Counted from the first letter of the stretch, positions 20,026 to 29,892 are shown. The stretch: DNA of 64,000 nt from Stutzerimonas stutzeri (GCF_024448985.1 NZ_JAMOII010000001.1:1-64000), one strand, 5' to 3'. Numbers and translations: made by a program. Notes: generated from the letters alone by a model not told the origin.

Positions 20026-20769
20026 ATGAAAAACGAGTTCAAAGACCGCCTGGCAGTCGTCACCGGCGCCAGCTCGGGGATCGGTCTGGCGCTGTGCACG
20101 GCGCTGCTGCAGCGTGGTGCTCGAGTGCTAGCCCTGTCGCGCACGCTCGGCGGCCTCGGGCAATTGATCGAAACCTATCCCGAGCACCTGCACTGGATCG
20201 CCGGCGACGTGACGTCTGCGGACGATCTGGCCGCGTTGCGGTGCCGCGCGGCGGAACTCGGCCCGGTGGATTATCTGGTGCCGAACGCCGGCATCGCCGA
20301 GCTGGGCGATAGCCTCGACATGGCCTGCTTCGATCGGCAATGGACCGTCAACGGCGCCGGTGCGCTGAACACCCTGGCCGCGCTGCGCACCGAGCTGGCC
20401 AAGCCGGCGTCGGTGGTCTTCATCGGTACCTTTCTGGCGCGTGGGACCTTCCCCGGCCTCGCCGCCTATATCGCCAGCAAGGCCGCGCTGATCGCCCAGG
20501 CGCGCACCCTGGCGGTGGAATTCGCGCCGCTGGATGTGCGCATCAACGTTGTTTCGCCGGGCCCGACCGCGACGGCGATCTGGGGCTCGCTGGGGTTAGC
20601 CGACGAGCAGCTCGAGCAGGTCGCCGAAGGCGTGAGCAAACGGCTGCTACCGGGGCACTTTCTCGAGTCGGCGGCGGTCGCCAACGTCATCCTGTTCCAG
20701 CTGTCGCAGGGTGCCCGTGGCGTTTACGGTCAGGACTGGGTCGTCGACAACGGTTACACCATCAACTGA
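20026..20769 (+). CDS. Short-chain dehydrogenase/reductase
   Basis: A 247-aa Rossmann-fold oxidoreductase. The cofactor motif TGASSGIG is at 13-20, NAG at 87-89 and the catalytic YIASK at 148-152. The residue 13 positions before the catalytic Tyr, normally Ser, is Thr135 here (FIGTF), an uncommon substitution. Three ATGs sit in tandem at 20020-20028. The third gives the best spacing to the GGAG upstream. The substrate is unknown. It lies between nnrS and a soluble chemoreceptor, all on the same strand with short gaps. Confidence 0.8.
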   Translation: MKNEFKDRLAVVTGASSGIGLALCTALLQRGARVLALSRTLGGLGQLIETYPEHLHWIAGDVTSADDLAALRCRAAELGPVDYLVPNAGIAELGDSLDMACFDRQWTVNGAGALNTLAALRTELAKPASVVFIGTFLARGTFPGLAAYIASKAALIAQARTLAVEFAPLDVRINVVSPGPTATAIWGSLGLADEQLEQVAEGVSKRLLPGHFLESAAVANVILFQLSQGARGVYGQDWVVDNGYTIN

Positions 20770-20783
20770 TCGCGAGGCCGACG

Positions 20784-21899
20784 ATGTTCAAATGGAAGCG
20801 GACCGCGCAGGACCTTCAGCAACAACGCGATGCTCTGCAGCGGACCTGCACCGACCAGGCTGCGCGTATCGCGGCGCTGGAAAAGCAGTTGGCGGCGGCG
20901 AATGCGGAGAGCGCCGCGGGTAAACGCCAGCTGGACTATTACCGTGGCGTGGCCGGTAACCTGGTGCGCTTCAGCGATTCGGTAGCGCACCTGGGCGACT
21001 CGTTCGAATACCTCACGGGCCGGCTCGGTGATAACCGCGATCGCGCGGAGCAAGTCGCCAACGCGGCGCTGAGCAACCAGCAGCATTTCGGCGAGCTGCG
21101 CAGCAAGGCCGTCGACATGGAAAGCGGGCTCAATGAGGCTTCACACAAGGTCGACACCCTCGCGCAGCGCTCGCAGGAAATCAACGGCATCGTCGACCTC
21201 ATCAGCGGCATCGCCAGTCAGACCAACCTGCTCGCGCTCAATGCCGCCATCGAGGCGGCGCGGGCCGGGAAGTCCGGTCGCGGCTTCGCCGTGGTCGCCG
21301 GTGAGGTTCGAACGCTGGCGGAAAAGACCGCACTGGCTACCGCCGACATCGTGCGCAAGATTGCCGAAGTCCAGCGCGAGATCGCTCATGTGCATGACTA
21401 CATCCAGCTGCAGGGCGAACTGGCCCAGGGCTTCAGCCGAACCACCGAACGTGCCGTCGCGGCCATGCGAGAGCTTCATCAACTGGCGGGCGCCATGCGT
21501 CAGGGCATCGAGCATTCATCGTTCCGTGCCGGCGTCGAATTGGCCAACCTCGATGAGCTGTCGCTGAAGTTCGTCGTCTATAACCATGTGCTCGGCTCGG
21601 GTGACCCAAGGCTGTCGGCTCTGCCCAGCGAGCGCGAGTGTCGCTTCGGGCGCTGGTATTACGCCCAGAGCAATCGAGACATGCACCGGCTGCAGCAGTT
21701 TCAGCAGATCGAGCGGCCCCATATGGCCGTGCATCATCAAGGGCAGCAAGCGCTCGATGCGTTCGGCCGGCATGCGTTGGAAGATACGCTTACGTATTTG
21801 AGCAGGATGGAGGAGGCCAACCTGGAGGTGATGCGCATTGTCGCGGCGCTGATCCGAGCGCATGAAAAGGCCGCTCAGCCGGTGACCGAGGCGTCATAA
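20784..21899 (+). CDS. Soluble chemoreceptor with C-terminal CZB domain
   Basis: A 371-aa methyl-accepting protein with no transmembrane helix. An N-terminal coiled coil (about 5-60) leads into the MCP signalling hairpin with the highly conserved tip [17 protein letters not shown]. The C-terminal chemoreceptor zinc-binding (CZB) domain is marked by [16 protein letters not shown] and HMAVHHQG, supplying the His-Cys-His-His zinc ligands. Family members such as H. pylori TlpD sense zinc, hypochlorous acid or redox state from the cytoplasm. It starts 14 nt after the SDR stop, so the two are probably co-transcribed. Confidence 0.88.
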   Translation: MFKWKRTAQDLQQQRDALQRTCTDQAARIAALEKQLAAANAESAAGKRQLDYYRGVAGNLVRFSDSVAHLGDSFEYLTGRLGDNRDRAEQVANAALSNQQHFGELRSKAVDMESGLNEASHKVDTLAQRSQEINGIVDLISGIASQTNLLALNAAIEAARAGKSGRGFAVVAGEVRTLAEKTALATADIVRKIAEVQREIAHVHDYIQLQGELAQGFSRTTERAVAAMRELHQLAGAMRQGIEHSSFRAGVELANLDELSLKFVVYNHVLGSGDPRLSALPSERECRFGRWYYAQSNRDMHRLQQFQQIERPHMAVHHQGQQALDAFGRHALEDTLTYLSRMEEANLEVMRIVAALIRAHEKAAQPVTEAS

Positions 21900-22105
21900 C
21901 GGGACCGAGACGGCCTGCTCATGCGTTTGCTGCAAAAATATTGCAGCTGCAATCCAATACTATTCATTGGCGATGCGTTGGCGGCGCATCGACAATGTCG
22001 CGCGCCATATGACAGGTGCGACTTTCAGCGCGCCGGTCTACCGTCACACAGCTAGCAGCGCGCGCCGCTGGCTGGCGAAACAACCTCCCAACCAAAGCAG
22101 AAACA

Positions 22106-23245
22106 ATGCAAGAACGCCTTCTCGACTGGTGCCGGTCTTTTGCGCCCGCGCCATTGTCCGCGCGTCCCGCTGAATGGTTGCGCGCCGCGCTGGGTATCGG
22201 CCTGGCACTGCTGGTGACGATACCCGTCAGTGCCTGGATATTCGGCGCCTCGATCGCCCTGCCTCTCGCGGCACCGGCAGCCGCATCGGCGGTGCTGGTG
22301 TTCGTCGCGTCGTCGAGCCCTTTTGCCCAGCCATGGTCGGTGCTGGCCGGCAACCTGTTCGCGACCGCGATCGGCGTGGCGCTGGGTGTCAGTGACGTGC
22401 CCATCGCGACCGCCGCGGGTCTGGCCGGAGCGTTGGCGATCTTCTGTCTGTTCGGCCTGCGCTGTCTGCATCCGCCGGGGGCGGCGCTGGCGCTGGTCGC
22501 GGTGGTGGGCAGCCCGGAAATTCATGCGTACGGTTTTCAACTGCTCTATCCGGTGGCGTTCAACTCGGCTTTGTTGATCGCGGTTGCGCTGATCTACAAC
22601 AACCTCAGCGGGCATGCCTACCCGAAGCCGCGCCCGCAGAAGGGCAACACCCATCACACACAGGACGCACTGCCCAGCGAGCGTATGAGCTTCAGCGAGG
22701 ATGACGTCGAGCGTGCGCTGGCCGACTTTGGCGAATACGTGGACGTCACGCGCGACGACCTTGCGCAGCTGATCAAGCAGACCGAAAAGCATGCCTTGCG
22801 ACGCAGCATGGGCGAGATCACCGCAGCCGACATCATGTCCCGCGACCTTTACTGGGGCACACCGGACTGTTCGATCCAGCGCGCTTGGCAGACCCTGCGC
22901 GAGCACCGTCTGCATTCGATGCCGGTGCTGCAGGCTGACAGCCACAAACTGGTGGGCATCGTGACCCTGGTCGACCTGCTCAAACACTTCCGTCCCGCGT
23001 CTGCGCGCATCAACTTCGGGCAGCTGAAGTTTCTTCGCGGCGTGCAACTTCGCGCGATCATGAGCAGCCCGGTGGTCTCGGTGACCGAAGACACGCACAT
23101 GGTCGACCTGGTGTTCCTTTTGTCCGACCGGGGGCTGCACTGCTTACCGGTGGTGGACGACGAACAGCGCTTGGTAGGCATGATCACCCAGACCGATCTG
23201 ATCGCCGCGCTCTATCGAAACTGGCTCAAGCACCTGCCTGACTAG
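22106..23245 (+). CDS. HPP-family membrane protein with CBS pair
   Basis: A 379-aa protein. The first about 170 residues form an HPP transmembrane domain of four to five helices (FGASIALPLAAPAAASAVLVF, PPGAALALVAVVG). A hydrophilic linker leads to two tandem CBS domains (about 255-375: ADIMSRDLYWGTPDCSIQ to IMSSPVVSVTEDTHMVD and MITQTDLIAAL). HPP proteins have been implicated in nitrite transport in some phototrophs. CBS pairs bind adenine nucleotides, so a nucleotide-gated transporter is plausible. The ATG at 22106 is preceded by AAGCAGAAAC, a weak ribosome site. Confidence 0.85.
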   Translation: MQERLLDWCRSFAPAPLSARPAEWLRAALGIGLALLVTIPVSAWIFGASIALPLAAPAAASAVLVFVASSSPFAQPWSVLAGNLFATAIGVALGVSDVPIATAAGLAGALAIFCLFGLRCLHPPGAALALVAVVGSPEIHAYGFQLLYPVAFNSALLIAVALIYNNLSGHAYPKPRPQKGNTHHTQDALPSERMSFSEDDVERALADFGEYVDVTRDDLAQLIKQTEKHALRRSMGEITAADIMSRDLYWGTPDCSIQRAWQTLREHRLHSMPVLQADSHKLVGIVTLVDLLKHFRPASARINFGQLKFLRGVQLRAIMSSPVVSVTEDTHMVDLVFLLSDRGLHCLPVVDDEQRLVGMITQTDLIAALYRNWLKHLPD

Positions 23246-23266
23246 GCGTGATGCCTGGAGACCTGC

Positions 23267-23288
23267 GGCCGAATAAATTCGGCCCTAC
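23267..23288. repeat. Family C palindrome, copy 2
   Basis: GGCCGAATAAATTCGGCC followed by CTAC lies between the convergent HPP-CBS and LysR genes. It may double as a bidirectional terminator stem. Confidence 0.75.
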
Positions 23289-23309
23289 GGAGGGTGGGGT
23301 GGCTGGCGC

Positions 23310-24170
23310 TCAGATCTGGTAGTTCCAGCGCGACCAGTCGTAATCGTCCTCGGCCACCTCGCGCAGCAACTCGATCGCCTTGAACAAGGCGGGTGACTGC
23401 GCCGCGCGCGCATACACCAGATAGACGGGATAGCTGAATTCCGGCGCGTGCTCGACGCGTTTGAGAACACCTTCGTCCAGATAGCGCTGCACCACCCGCG
23501 TGCGGAAGTAGCCGCGACCACCACACTGCATCAGGTACTGCAGGGCCAGCGGGCCCAGGCTGAACGATATTGCTGTGCGGATGTGGCCCGGCAGCGCGAG
23601 GTCGTGCTGTTGGCGGAACGCGGGGCCCCAATCCACGTAGACGTAGGGCTCCGCGATGCTGCAGTGCTCCACCTGGATCAGCTTTTCTTCCAGCAGCTGC
23701 TCGACCTGCAGGCCCGGCCAGTATTCGGGTTGATGCACCAGCGCCGCGTCCAGCGCGCCGAGGTCGAGTTGCTTCTGCAATGCGATCCCACTGTCCACTT
23801 CGTTGCGAAGCGCGTGATCCGGCATTTCCTGGCGCAGGCGCTGGGCCCAGGCGAGCATCAGCGGGTTGCACAGACTCACCTCGGCACCGAGCGACAGCAG
23901 ATTGTCGAAACCGCGCGGCAACGGCAGATCTCGCCGCGCGGTTTCCCAGGTCTGCACCAGCTGCGTGGCATAGGTGACGAAGCGCTCGCCATCACTGGTC
24001 AACCGCGCGCCGGCACGGTTGCGTATGAACAGCCGACAGCCGAGCTGCGTTTCCAGACTGCGCACCCGCGCGGTCACCGCCGTTTGCGTGATGTGCAGCC
24101 TTTCAGCAGTGGCCACAAAGCTGCCACTGCGAATGATCTCGAGAAAGGTACGGGCGAGATCGATATCCAT
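23310..24170 (-). CDS. LysR-family transcriptional regulator
   Basis: A 286-aa regulator with an N-terminal winged helix-turn-helix (FVATAERLHITQTAVTARVRSLETQLGCRLF) and a LysR substrate-binding C-terminal domain. It is slightly shorter than the usual 300 aa. No divergent target gene is adjacent, because the 5' side abuts an IS110 element, so its original neighbour may have been displaced. The effector is unknown. Confidence 0.88.
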   Translation of the reverse strand: MDIDLARTFLEIIRSGSFVATAERLHITQTAVTARVRSLETQLGCRLFIRNRAGARLTSDGERFVTYATQLVQTWETARRDLPLPRGFDNLLSLGAEVSLCNPLMLAWAQRLRQEMPDHALRNEVDSGIALQKQLDLGALDAALVHQPEYWPGLQVEQLLEEKLIQVEHCSIAEPYVYVDWGPAFRQQHDLALPGHIRTAISFSLGPLALQYLMQCGGRGYFRTRVVQRYLDEGVLKRVEHAPEFSYPVYLVYARAAQSPALFKAIELLREVAEDDYDWSRWNYQI

Positions 24171-24318
24171 GGAATGCTCGTATCAGAAAAATTGTTATGA
24201 GAGCACTTTTGGATGAGAAGCTGAAGATATAAGCAATAAGAGCGCTGGCGTAGGGCGGGCCGGCCTAATTCGATGCTCCCTTGGCGAATCCACCTGTTGC
24301 CAACGCTATGAAAACACC

Positions 24319-24340
24319 GGTGGGCTGAAGCCCACCCTAC
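24319..24340. repeat. Family A palindrome flanking the IS element, left copy
   Basis: GTGGGCTGAAGCCCACCCTA unit in plus orientation, directly abutting the 3' end of the IS110 element. Confidence 0.85.
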
Positions 24341-24375
24341 GGTATCGTCCAAGCCTGTAGATACCGTCTTACTCC

Positions 24376-25347
24376 CTAGTGAGCAAGAGCCAGTTTTGGA
24401 TCAAAAGGCTGGTTCGATTTCAGCACTCCATAAGCGATGTGCAATAACTTACGCATCGCTGCACAGACGATCTGTTTGCCGGTCTTGCCGCGGGCTTTGA
24501 GGCGGTCACGTAAGGCGCTGATGGCTGCGTTGTGCTTGAGTGAGCTCACGGCTGGCATATAGAGCCCAGCCCTCAGACGAGACGAGCCTGTCCGGGAGAT
24601 GCGCGTCTGGCCCTTAAAGGTGCCGGACTCCTGCAGCCTGGGGTTCAGCCCGGCAGAGGCAGTGATCGCGCGTGAGCTGGCGAAGCGTAAGGGGTCGCCG
24701 AGCTCGGCCAGCAATAAAGCTGCTGACCGTTCGCCGATACCATCGATGCTGGTCAGCAGGTCGCGTTTGTTGCGCAGGTCCGGGTCATCATCGATATGGT
24801 CTCGGATCGCTTTGAGCGTTTCGGTGATTTGCCGATCGACGTGTTGAAGCACCGAGTGGATCGAGGCCTGCACGCTGGTATCGGCAATCTCCAGACGGTT
24901 GCGCTCCATCTGCTGGATATCCTGTAGATCCTCCAAGCGGCGCACCAATGCTTTGAGGCGGCGGATGGCGTGAGGCTCGGGCTGCCAAGCCCGCAGCTCA
25001 TCCTGATGCCGCTCGCCATACTCGGCAATGAGCTTGGCATCAACCTTGTCGGTCTTCACGCGCTGCAGTTGGCTGCGAGCGTAGTAGGCAACCTGGGCCG
25101 GATTCAGGACACAGACGCGATACCCCTTGCCGTGCAACCACTGCGCTAACGCTTCGTGGTAGGTGCCGGTCGCTTCCATAACGATCCAGGCCTCAAGGCC
25201 GCTGTGCTTGGCCAGCCACTGCATCAGCGTTTCGAAACCGGCTGCATCATTGGCCAGTTTGGCCTTGGTGCGGTACTTGCCGTTGGTCTGCAGGGTGGCG
25301 ATATCGAACGTGCGCTTGGCGATATCAATGCCGATGATGCAGGGCAT
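24376..25347 (-). CDS. IS110-family DEDD transposase
   Basis: A 323-aa recombinase. The N-terminal RuvC-like DEDD domain shows GIDIAKRTFD, MEATGTYHEALA and KTDKVDAKLIAEYG as the acidic catalytic motifs. The C-terminal domain has the helix-hairpin-helix IDGIGERSAALLLAELGD and the serine region ASAGLNPRLQESG with ISRTGSSRLRAGLY. It appears intact. An AAGGAG-type ribosome site precedes the ATG at 25347. Confidence 0.92.
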   Translation of the reverse strand: MPCIIGIDIAKRTFDIATLQTNGKYRTKAKLANDAAGFETLMQWLAKHSGLEAWIVMEATGTYHEALAQWLHGKGYRVCVLNPAQVAYYARSQLQRVKTDKVDAKLIAEYGERHQDELRAWQPEPHAIRRLKALVRRLEDLQDIQQMERNRLEIADTSVQASIHSVLQHVDRQITETLKAIRDHIDDDPDLRNKRDLLTSIDGIGERSAALLLAELGDPLRFASSRAITASAGLNPRLQESGTFKGQTRISRTGSSRLRAGLYMPAVSSLKHNAAISALRDRLKARGKTGKQIVCAAMRKLLHIAYGVLKSNQPFDPKLALAH

Positions 25348-25582
25348 GAGAACTCCTTGTGCTGATTCAAAACGATCATCACTGCACTCAGCTCAACCTT
25401 GTGGATGCGAGCTCTCGCCAACGGCGGGCTCTGGATACCGTTCGAGCTGTTCGAGTGAGTGTGGAAGGCCGAAGCGCTATCTACGTCGCAGGCTCGCGGC
25501 CTCAGGGTGGGCACGGCTTCCGACCTTCCCCCGATGATCAGTCGGGAACTATCACCCCAAATGGTGTGGTAGTCGAGATACA
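25348..25582 (-). ncRNA. Candidate bridge RNA region of the IS110 element
   Basis: Non-coding DNA upstream of the transposase, where IS110-group elements encode their bridge RNA. It contains several inverted repeats (for example CCGAC/GTCGG at 25520-25545). At 25504-25512 it has AGGGTGGGC, which equals nine bases of the flanking target palindrome. That suggests a target-binding loop. Structure and ends are not resolved here. Confidence 0.45.
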
Positions 25583-25602
25583 AGGGTGGGCTTCAGCCCA
25601 CC
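25583..25602. repeat. Family A palindrome flanking the IS element, right copy
   Basis: Inverse orientation relative to the left copy (core GTGGGCTTCAGCCCAC). The pair forms a tail-to-tail BIME-like arrangement interrupted by the IS. Confidence 0.85.
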
Positions 25603-25712
25603 AAAAACGAGGTACCGGGATCACACGGACGGGCTGAATCGAAACGCCGTCCGACAACGTCACGGTTTCTCGCCCAGCTTTCCATCCTTCAGCGCTTTTT
25701 CGTCTTTCGCTT

Positions 25713-27233
25713 TCAATGCGATGTCCCTTCGGCGAACTCGATCTTGTTGCCGACGTTGTACTTGCCCGAGGGTTTGTTCATCGGGATGCGCTTGATCTCC
25801 TCCAGGGTATCGCTGTCATAGACGATCAGCGCGCCGTCGGTGTCCCAGACGCTGAGCAGCAGGTGCTCGCCGTCCTTGGTGAACTCGACATGTGCGGCGT
25901 TCTTGCCGGGCATCGGGCGCAGGGTGTGGGCGACTTCCAGGGTCTGTTTGTCGATCAGGTGCACGGCATCGTTGTTGGGGCCAAAGAACACATCGGTCCA
26001 GGCGTACTTCGAATGCTCGTGGCTGCGCATGAAGAAGCCTGGACCTTCGGTGGGAATCTCCTTGATCAGCTCCCAGCTGTTCATGTCGAGCACCGAGATC
26101 AGGCCCTTGCTGACGTTCGGGGTGGCGAACACCCAGTCGCCGCCGCGTTTCCAGTAGATGCCCGAACCGAGGTGCGGCATGCCGGGCAGAGGGATGTCGG
26201 TGACCGCCTTGCCTGTATCCAAATCGATCACCTGGCCGCCGTGGGCCTTGCGCGAGGTGGCGAGCAGGTGACGGTAGTCGGGTGTGAAGGAGAAATCATC
26301 GAGAAAGTCCGCGGCTTCGATGCGTCGCGGCACGAAGTCCGGTTCGCCGGCGTAGGACAGTTCCCAGGCTTCCTTCACGTCCTTCAGCGCGACCACGAAG
26401 CTGTCGCGCGGTGGTGCGGTGTACACGGCGCTGACCCGTGATGGCGTGCCGGCCAGGCCCACCGCGGGTATGTGCTTGACCAGCGACAGGTCGCGGGCAT
26501 CGAGCAGCACCAGATTGCCCGGCAGGTAGTTGCCCACCAGCACCCAGCGGCCATCGTTGCTCACGGCCAGGTTGCGGGTGTTCAGCCCAGCGCGGACTTC
26601 GGCGACCATCGTCAGGTTATGTAGGTCGTAGACGCTGACCCAGCCATCGCGCGAGGCGAAGTAGACGAAGCGCCCGTCGGGGGAGAATTTCGGTCCGCCG
26701 TGCAGGGCGAAATGCGAGGGGAAGTTGGCCAGCTCCTCGAAGCGATCACCGTCGAGAATGCGGACATGATGGTTCCCGGCCTCGACCACGACGAACAGGT
26801 TGAGCGGATCGGCGCCGTGCTGCGGACTGTCGGGCAGCTGGGTAACGTCCGCCAGTATCCGGTGGCTGGCGCGAATGTCGGCATCGCTCCAGGTCGGCGG
26901 TACGGCGGAAGGCCGATAGAGGTAGCTGACCAGACTGTCGATCTGCGCCTCGTCGAGCACCGTCGCATAGGCCGCCATTTGGCTGGCCGGACGGCCGTTC
27001 CGGATGACCTTGCGCGCCTCGTCCGACTTGATCCGCCCCAGGCTTTCCGGCAACAGCGCGGGGCCGGCACCACCGAGGCGATCGACGCCATGGCAGCTCT
27101 GGCAGTGCTGCTGGTAGAGCGCATGGGCATCGGTTGCCTCGGCGGCAGCGGCGCGTGGAATCGCCATGTCGAGCGCGACGAAGGTGGCGGCGGGCAGGGC
27201 GGCGGCGACCAATAACGTAGCAATCAGCCGCAT
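25713..27233 (-). CDS. nirN: NirN, c-type cytochrome / heme d1 protein
   Basis: Periplasmic dihydro-heme d1 dehydrogenase, 506 aa, paralogous to NirS. It carries out the final step of heme d1 synthesis and hands the cofactor to NirS. A signal peptide covers about residues 1-31. One c-type heme motif CQSCH is at Cys44, Cys47 and His48. An eight-bladed cytochrome d1 propeller follows, with conserved histidines in SHFALHGGP and [12 protein letters not shown]. It overlaps the 3' end of nirE by 10 nt. It is the last gene of the leftward nirJEN unit and is followed by the IS110 locus. Confidence 0.95.
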   Translation of the reverse strand: MRLIATLLVAAALPAATFVALDMAIPRAAAAEATDAHALYQQHCQSCHGVDRLGGAGPALLPESLGRIKSDEARKVIRNGRPASQMAAYATVLDEAQIDSLVSYLYRPSAVPPTWSDADIRASHRILADVTQLPDSPQHGADPLNLFVVVEAGNHHVRILDGDRFEELANFPSHFALHGGPKFSPDGRFVYFASRDGWVSVYDLHNLTMVAEVRAGLNTRNLAVSNDGRWVLVGNYLPGNLVLLDARDLSLVKHIPAVGLAGTPSRVSAVYTAPPRDSFVVALKDVKEAWELSYAGEPDFVPRRIEAADFLDDFSFTPDYRHLLATSRKAHGGQVIDLDTGKAVTDIPLPGMPHLGSGIYWKRGGDWVFATPNVSKGLISVLDMNSWELIKEIPTEGPGFFMRSHEHSKYAWTDVFFGPNNDAVHLIDKQTLEVAHTLRPMPGKNAAHVEFTKDGEHLLLSVWDTDGALIVYDSDTLEEIKRIPMNKPSGKYNVGNKIEFAEGTSH

Positions 27234-28060
27234 AGGGCCTCCGATTGTCTGGCGACTTCACTGCGCAGGCGCGCGGGATACTCGACCTGCCGGCCTTCGA
27301 ACAGTCCGACCACCTTGCCGATCACGGTCAGCGTGGGCGGCGTCAGCTGTTGTTCCTCGGCCATGCTCGGCAACTGCTTGAGTGTGCAACGCACCACCTG
27401 CTGATCGCGGCGAGTGCCATTGCCAATCAGCGCGGCAGGCGTATCCACCGGCAGGCCGGCGGCGATCAGGTTGCGCGAGATTTCGCCGAGGCTGGCCAGC
27501 CCCATGTAGAACACCAGGGTCTGGTTGCCTTCGGCCAAGGCCGTCCAGGGCAAGTGCAGCTCGCCGTTCTCCTGCAGGTGGCCGGTGATGAACTGGCAGG
27601 AATGAGCCAGATCGCGGTGCGTCAGGGGGATTCCCGCATAGGTACTGCAGCCGGCGGCAGCGGTGATGCCCGGCACCACCTGGCAGTCGATGCCGTGTTC
27701 GAGCAGGAATTCCAGTTCTTCGGCGCCACGGCCGAAGATGAAGGGATCGCCGCCCTTCAGGCGCACCACGCGCTTGTCCTGCCGCGCCAGGTCCACCAGC
27801 AACTGATTGATGTGCGGCTGCGGCAGGCTGTGGTAGCCGCTGGTCTTGCCGACGTAATGGAGGCTGCAGATATCCGGCAGCAGGTCCATGAGGTCCTTGC
27901 TGACCAGACGGTCGTAAACCACCGCATCGGCCTGCTGCAGCAGGCACCAGGCGCGCAAGGTGAGCAGGCCCGGGTCGCCAGGGCCGGCACCGACCAGGGC
28001 AACTTCACCAGGGGCGAATGCGGCGCTCAGCGAAGCGGGGAGTGTGATTGGCTGGTCCAT
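27224..28060 (-). CDS. nirE: NirE, uroporphyrinogen-III C-methyltransferase
   Basis: Cytoplasmic SAM-dependent enzyme (SUMT) of 278 aa making precorrin-2 for heme d1. Family motifs are [35 protein letters not shown] and [12 protein letters not shown]. The start at 28060 is preferred over 28081 because CAGGAG lies 6 nt upstream of it. Heme d1 clusters carry their own SUMT rather than relying on CysG. Confidence 0.95.
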   Translation of the reverse strand: MDQPITLPASLSAAFAPGEVALVGAGPGDPGLLTLRAWCLLQQADAVVYDRLVSKDLMDLLPDICSLHYVGKTSGYHSLPQPHINQLLVDLARQDKRVVRLKGGDPFIFGRGAEELEFLLEHGIDCQVVPGITAAAGCSTYAGIPLTHRDLAHSCQFITGHLQENGELHLPWTALAEGNQTLVFYMGLASLGEISRNLIAAGLPVDTPAALIGNGTRRDQQVVRCTLKQLPSMAEEQQLTPPTLTVIGKVVGLFEGRQVEYPARLRSEVARQSEALCG

Positions 28061-28139
28061 GCGGACTCCTGTGTTTCTCATCAGGTTGACGGTTGCGCTT
28101 GGCTGAGTACGGTTCTGACGACCGCTGGGTGTTGCTGAT

Positions 28140-29333
28140 TTACAGGGCGCTGATTTCCACGCTGGGAATGCGCAAGGGAAGCGGCAGACCGATTTCCTCG
28201 TCGCTCAGGTAGCAGCCGGGATCTTCCGCCCACAGGTCACCGGAGGCCCAGGCGCGGGTGCGGGTGTTGCCGTTGCAGATCGGCAGCCAGCGGCATTCGG
28301 CGCAGCGCCCACCCACGGCGCGAGGGTGCTGGCGCAGTTCGCGCAGCAGCGGTTCGGGCTTGTCCAGCCAGAGTTCGCGGAAGCTCTGTCGGCGCACGTT
28401 GCCGACGGTGTGCTGCCACCAGTAGGTATCGGGATGCACATCGCCGATGTTGTCGATGTTGGCGATACCGTTGCCCGAGGCGTTGCCGCCCCAGGCGCGC
28501 AGCATCTGCTCCAGACGGTCGCGATGCTGCGGCAGAAGCTCCTCGACCCATTGGAGCAGCAGGATCGCATCGGCGTCGTTGTTGCCACTGACGAAGTCGG
28601 TCTCGCGGCCGTTCTGCACGTCGTCCCAGGCCTGTTCGAACAGCTGGCGCATGGCGTCGCGGGTCATCTGGTGGTGGGCGTCGGCCTTACGGCTGCGCTT
28701 GCCACGCCCGCTGTAGTTCAGGTGCGAGAGATAGAACTTCTGCACGTCATGCTCGCGCATCAGCTCCAGCAGGGCGGGCAACTGTGGATAGTTGTTCTGC
28801 GTCAGGGTGGTGCGCAACCCGACGCGAATGCCGTGCTGGCGGCACAGGTCGATGGCGTGCATCGAGGCGACGAAGCTGCCCTTGAGCTGGCGCCATTCGT
28901 CATGCACCGCCTCCAGCCCATCGATGCTGATGCCGACATAGTCGTACTTCGCCGCAGCCACCTGCTCGATGTTGCCCTCGTCGATCAACGTGCCGTTGGT
29001 CGACAGCGCCACGAAAAAGCCCTTTTCGCGGGCGTAGGCCGAGAGCTCGAAGATGTCGTCCCGCAGCAGCGGCTCGCCACCGGAGAGGATCAGCACGCGC
29101 ACACCGGCGTCGTGCAGATCGTCGATCACCTTCAGGGCTTCGGCCGTATCCAGCTCATCGCGAAATTCGCTGTCGGCGGAGGTGGCGTAGCAGTGCTTGC
29201 AGGTCAGGTTGCAGCGCCGCAGCAGGTTCCAGATGACTACCGGCGGGCGGGTTCCCTGTGTGCCTCGTGCACCGAGCACCGGGCCGGAATCCGGGCGGGC
29301 CAGGGCACGCAGGTAATGGCTGATTCTCAACAT
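28140..29333 (-). CDS. nirJ: NirJ, radical SAM heme d1 biosynthesis protein
   Basis: Radical SAM enzyme of 397 aa that replaces propionates by oxo groups on the tetrapyrrole during heme d1 synthesis. The 4Fe-4S motif CNLTCKHC is at Cys41, Cys45 and Cys48. A C-terminal SPASM-like cluster ([13 protein letters not shown] to [10 protein letters not shown]) holds auxiliary cysteines. The ATG at 29333 follows GAGGAG 8 nt upstream, while the upstream extension lacks family sequence. It has its own DNR-type box at 29411-29424, important because an insertion separates it from nirH. Confidence 0.95.
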   Translation of the reverse strand: MLRISHYLRALARPDSGPVLGARGTQGTRPPVVIWNLLRRCNLTCKHCYATSADSEFRDELDTAEALKVIDDLHDAGVRVLILSGGEPLLRDDIFELSAYAREKGFFVALSTNGTLIDEGNIEQVAAAKYDYVGISIDGLEAVHDEWRQLKGSFVASMHAIDLCRQHGIRVGLRTTLTQNNYPQLPALLELMREHDVQKFYLSHLNYSGRGKRSRKADAHHQMTRDAMRQLFEQAWDDVQNGRETDFVSGNNDADAILLLQWVEELLPQHRDRLEQMLRAWGGNASGNGIANIDNIGDVHPDTYWWQHTVGNVRRQSFRELWLDKPEPLLRELRQHPRAVGGRCAECRWLPICNGNTRTRAWASGDLWAEDPGCYLSDEEIGLPLPLRIPSVEISAL

Positions 29334-29410
29334 CGGGCGTCTCCTCAGGAAGCGGCGGCTTCGTGGGTGAATCGATGGCTGCAGCATTACCGAGGTGGGG
29401 TGGCCGGTCC

Positions 29411-29424
29411 TTGATCCGAAACAA
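29411..29424. promoter_or_regulatory. FNR/DNR-type box for nirJEN
   Basis: TTGATCCGAAACAA matches the consensus at 9 of 10 positions, centred 84 nt upstream of nirJ. It would allow nirJEN expression independent of the nirS promoter. Confidence 0.6.
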
Positions 29425-29471
29425 ATAAAGGGGTGGTAGCGCGAGAGGCTGGTGACCGGATCATGGCAGAC

Positions 29472-29493
29472 GTAGGGTGGGCTTCAGCCCACC
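29472..29493. repeat. Family A palindrome
   Basis: Short-form copy in the 29334-29646 gap. A decayed partner (CTGGGCTGAAGCGGAGCGCC) follows at about 29520. Confidence 0.8.
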
Positions 29494-29646
29494 GTAATCG
29501 CCGACGGCGCGGTGTCCTGCTGGGCTGAAGCGGAGCGCCTCGGGGACCAAGCTGCGATGCTTGCGGGTTGCAACGAGACTGCCGTCAAACCCTGTAAAAG
29601 GCCGCTTCGCATAGACTGCCGCTCCTTGACCGCTGAGGGGTGATCC

Positions 29647-29877
29647 ATGGATATCGGAGAGTTCGTTGCGCTGTACTGCCTGAACAGCCTGTTCTGGAAA
29701 TGGATCATCAGTTGGGGTGGCGCGCACTGGCTCGAGGGCTGGAAAGCCATGGCCTTTCTGGAGTGGTTCGCCTGGCCATGGAACGCCGAGCAGATTCGGC
29801 TCTATGCGGTCGTGATGTGGGGCTTTACCACGCTGTTTTTCGTGGTTGGCCTGTTCAAGCCCGAATGGCGGTTCTGA
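29647..29877 (+). CDS. Small hypothetical membrane protein
   Basis: A 76-aa tryptophan-rich protein with two hydrophobic segments (about 8-24 and 54-70), the second ending in FKPEWRF. A GAGGGG ribosome site sits 6 nt before the ATG. Codon use is like the neighbouring high-GC genes, unlike the AT-rich genes further on. Not recognised. It probably forms a unit with the next gene, which shares the strand and ends in a clear terminator. Confidence 0.55.
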   Translation: MDIGEFVALYCLNSLFWKWIISWGGAHWLEGWKAMAFLEWFAWPWNAEQIRLYAVVMWGFTTLFFVVGLFKPEWRF

Positions 29878-29892
29878 CAGGCTCGTGGCTGC

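Larger units (their letters stand above)
24341..25582 (-). mobile_element. IS110-family insertion sequence inside a palindrome pair
   Basis: An element of about 1.24 kb carrying one transposase gene, with a short non-coding 3' end (about 35 bp) and a long non-coding 5' end (about 235 bp). Both flanks are intact family A palindromes in opposite orientation, the arrangement seen without an IS at 44060-44132. The element therefore went into the spacer of such a pair. A hairpin ACGGTATC/GATACCGT (24339-24367) sits at the 3' junction. No long terminal repeats are visible, as expected for IS110. The exact ends are inferred. Confidence 0.8.

Noticed and set aside
22052-23140. Minus-strand open frame opposite the HPP-CBS gene
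   Set aside because: No family-like sequence; low-complexity antisense translation.
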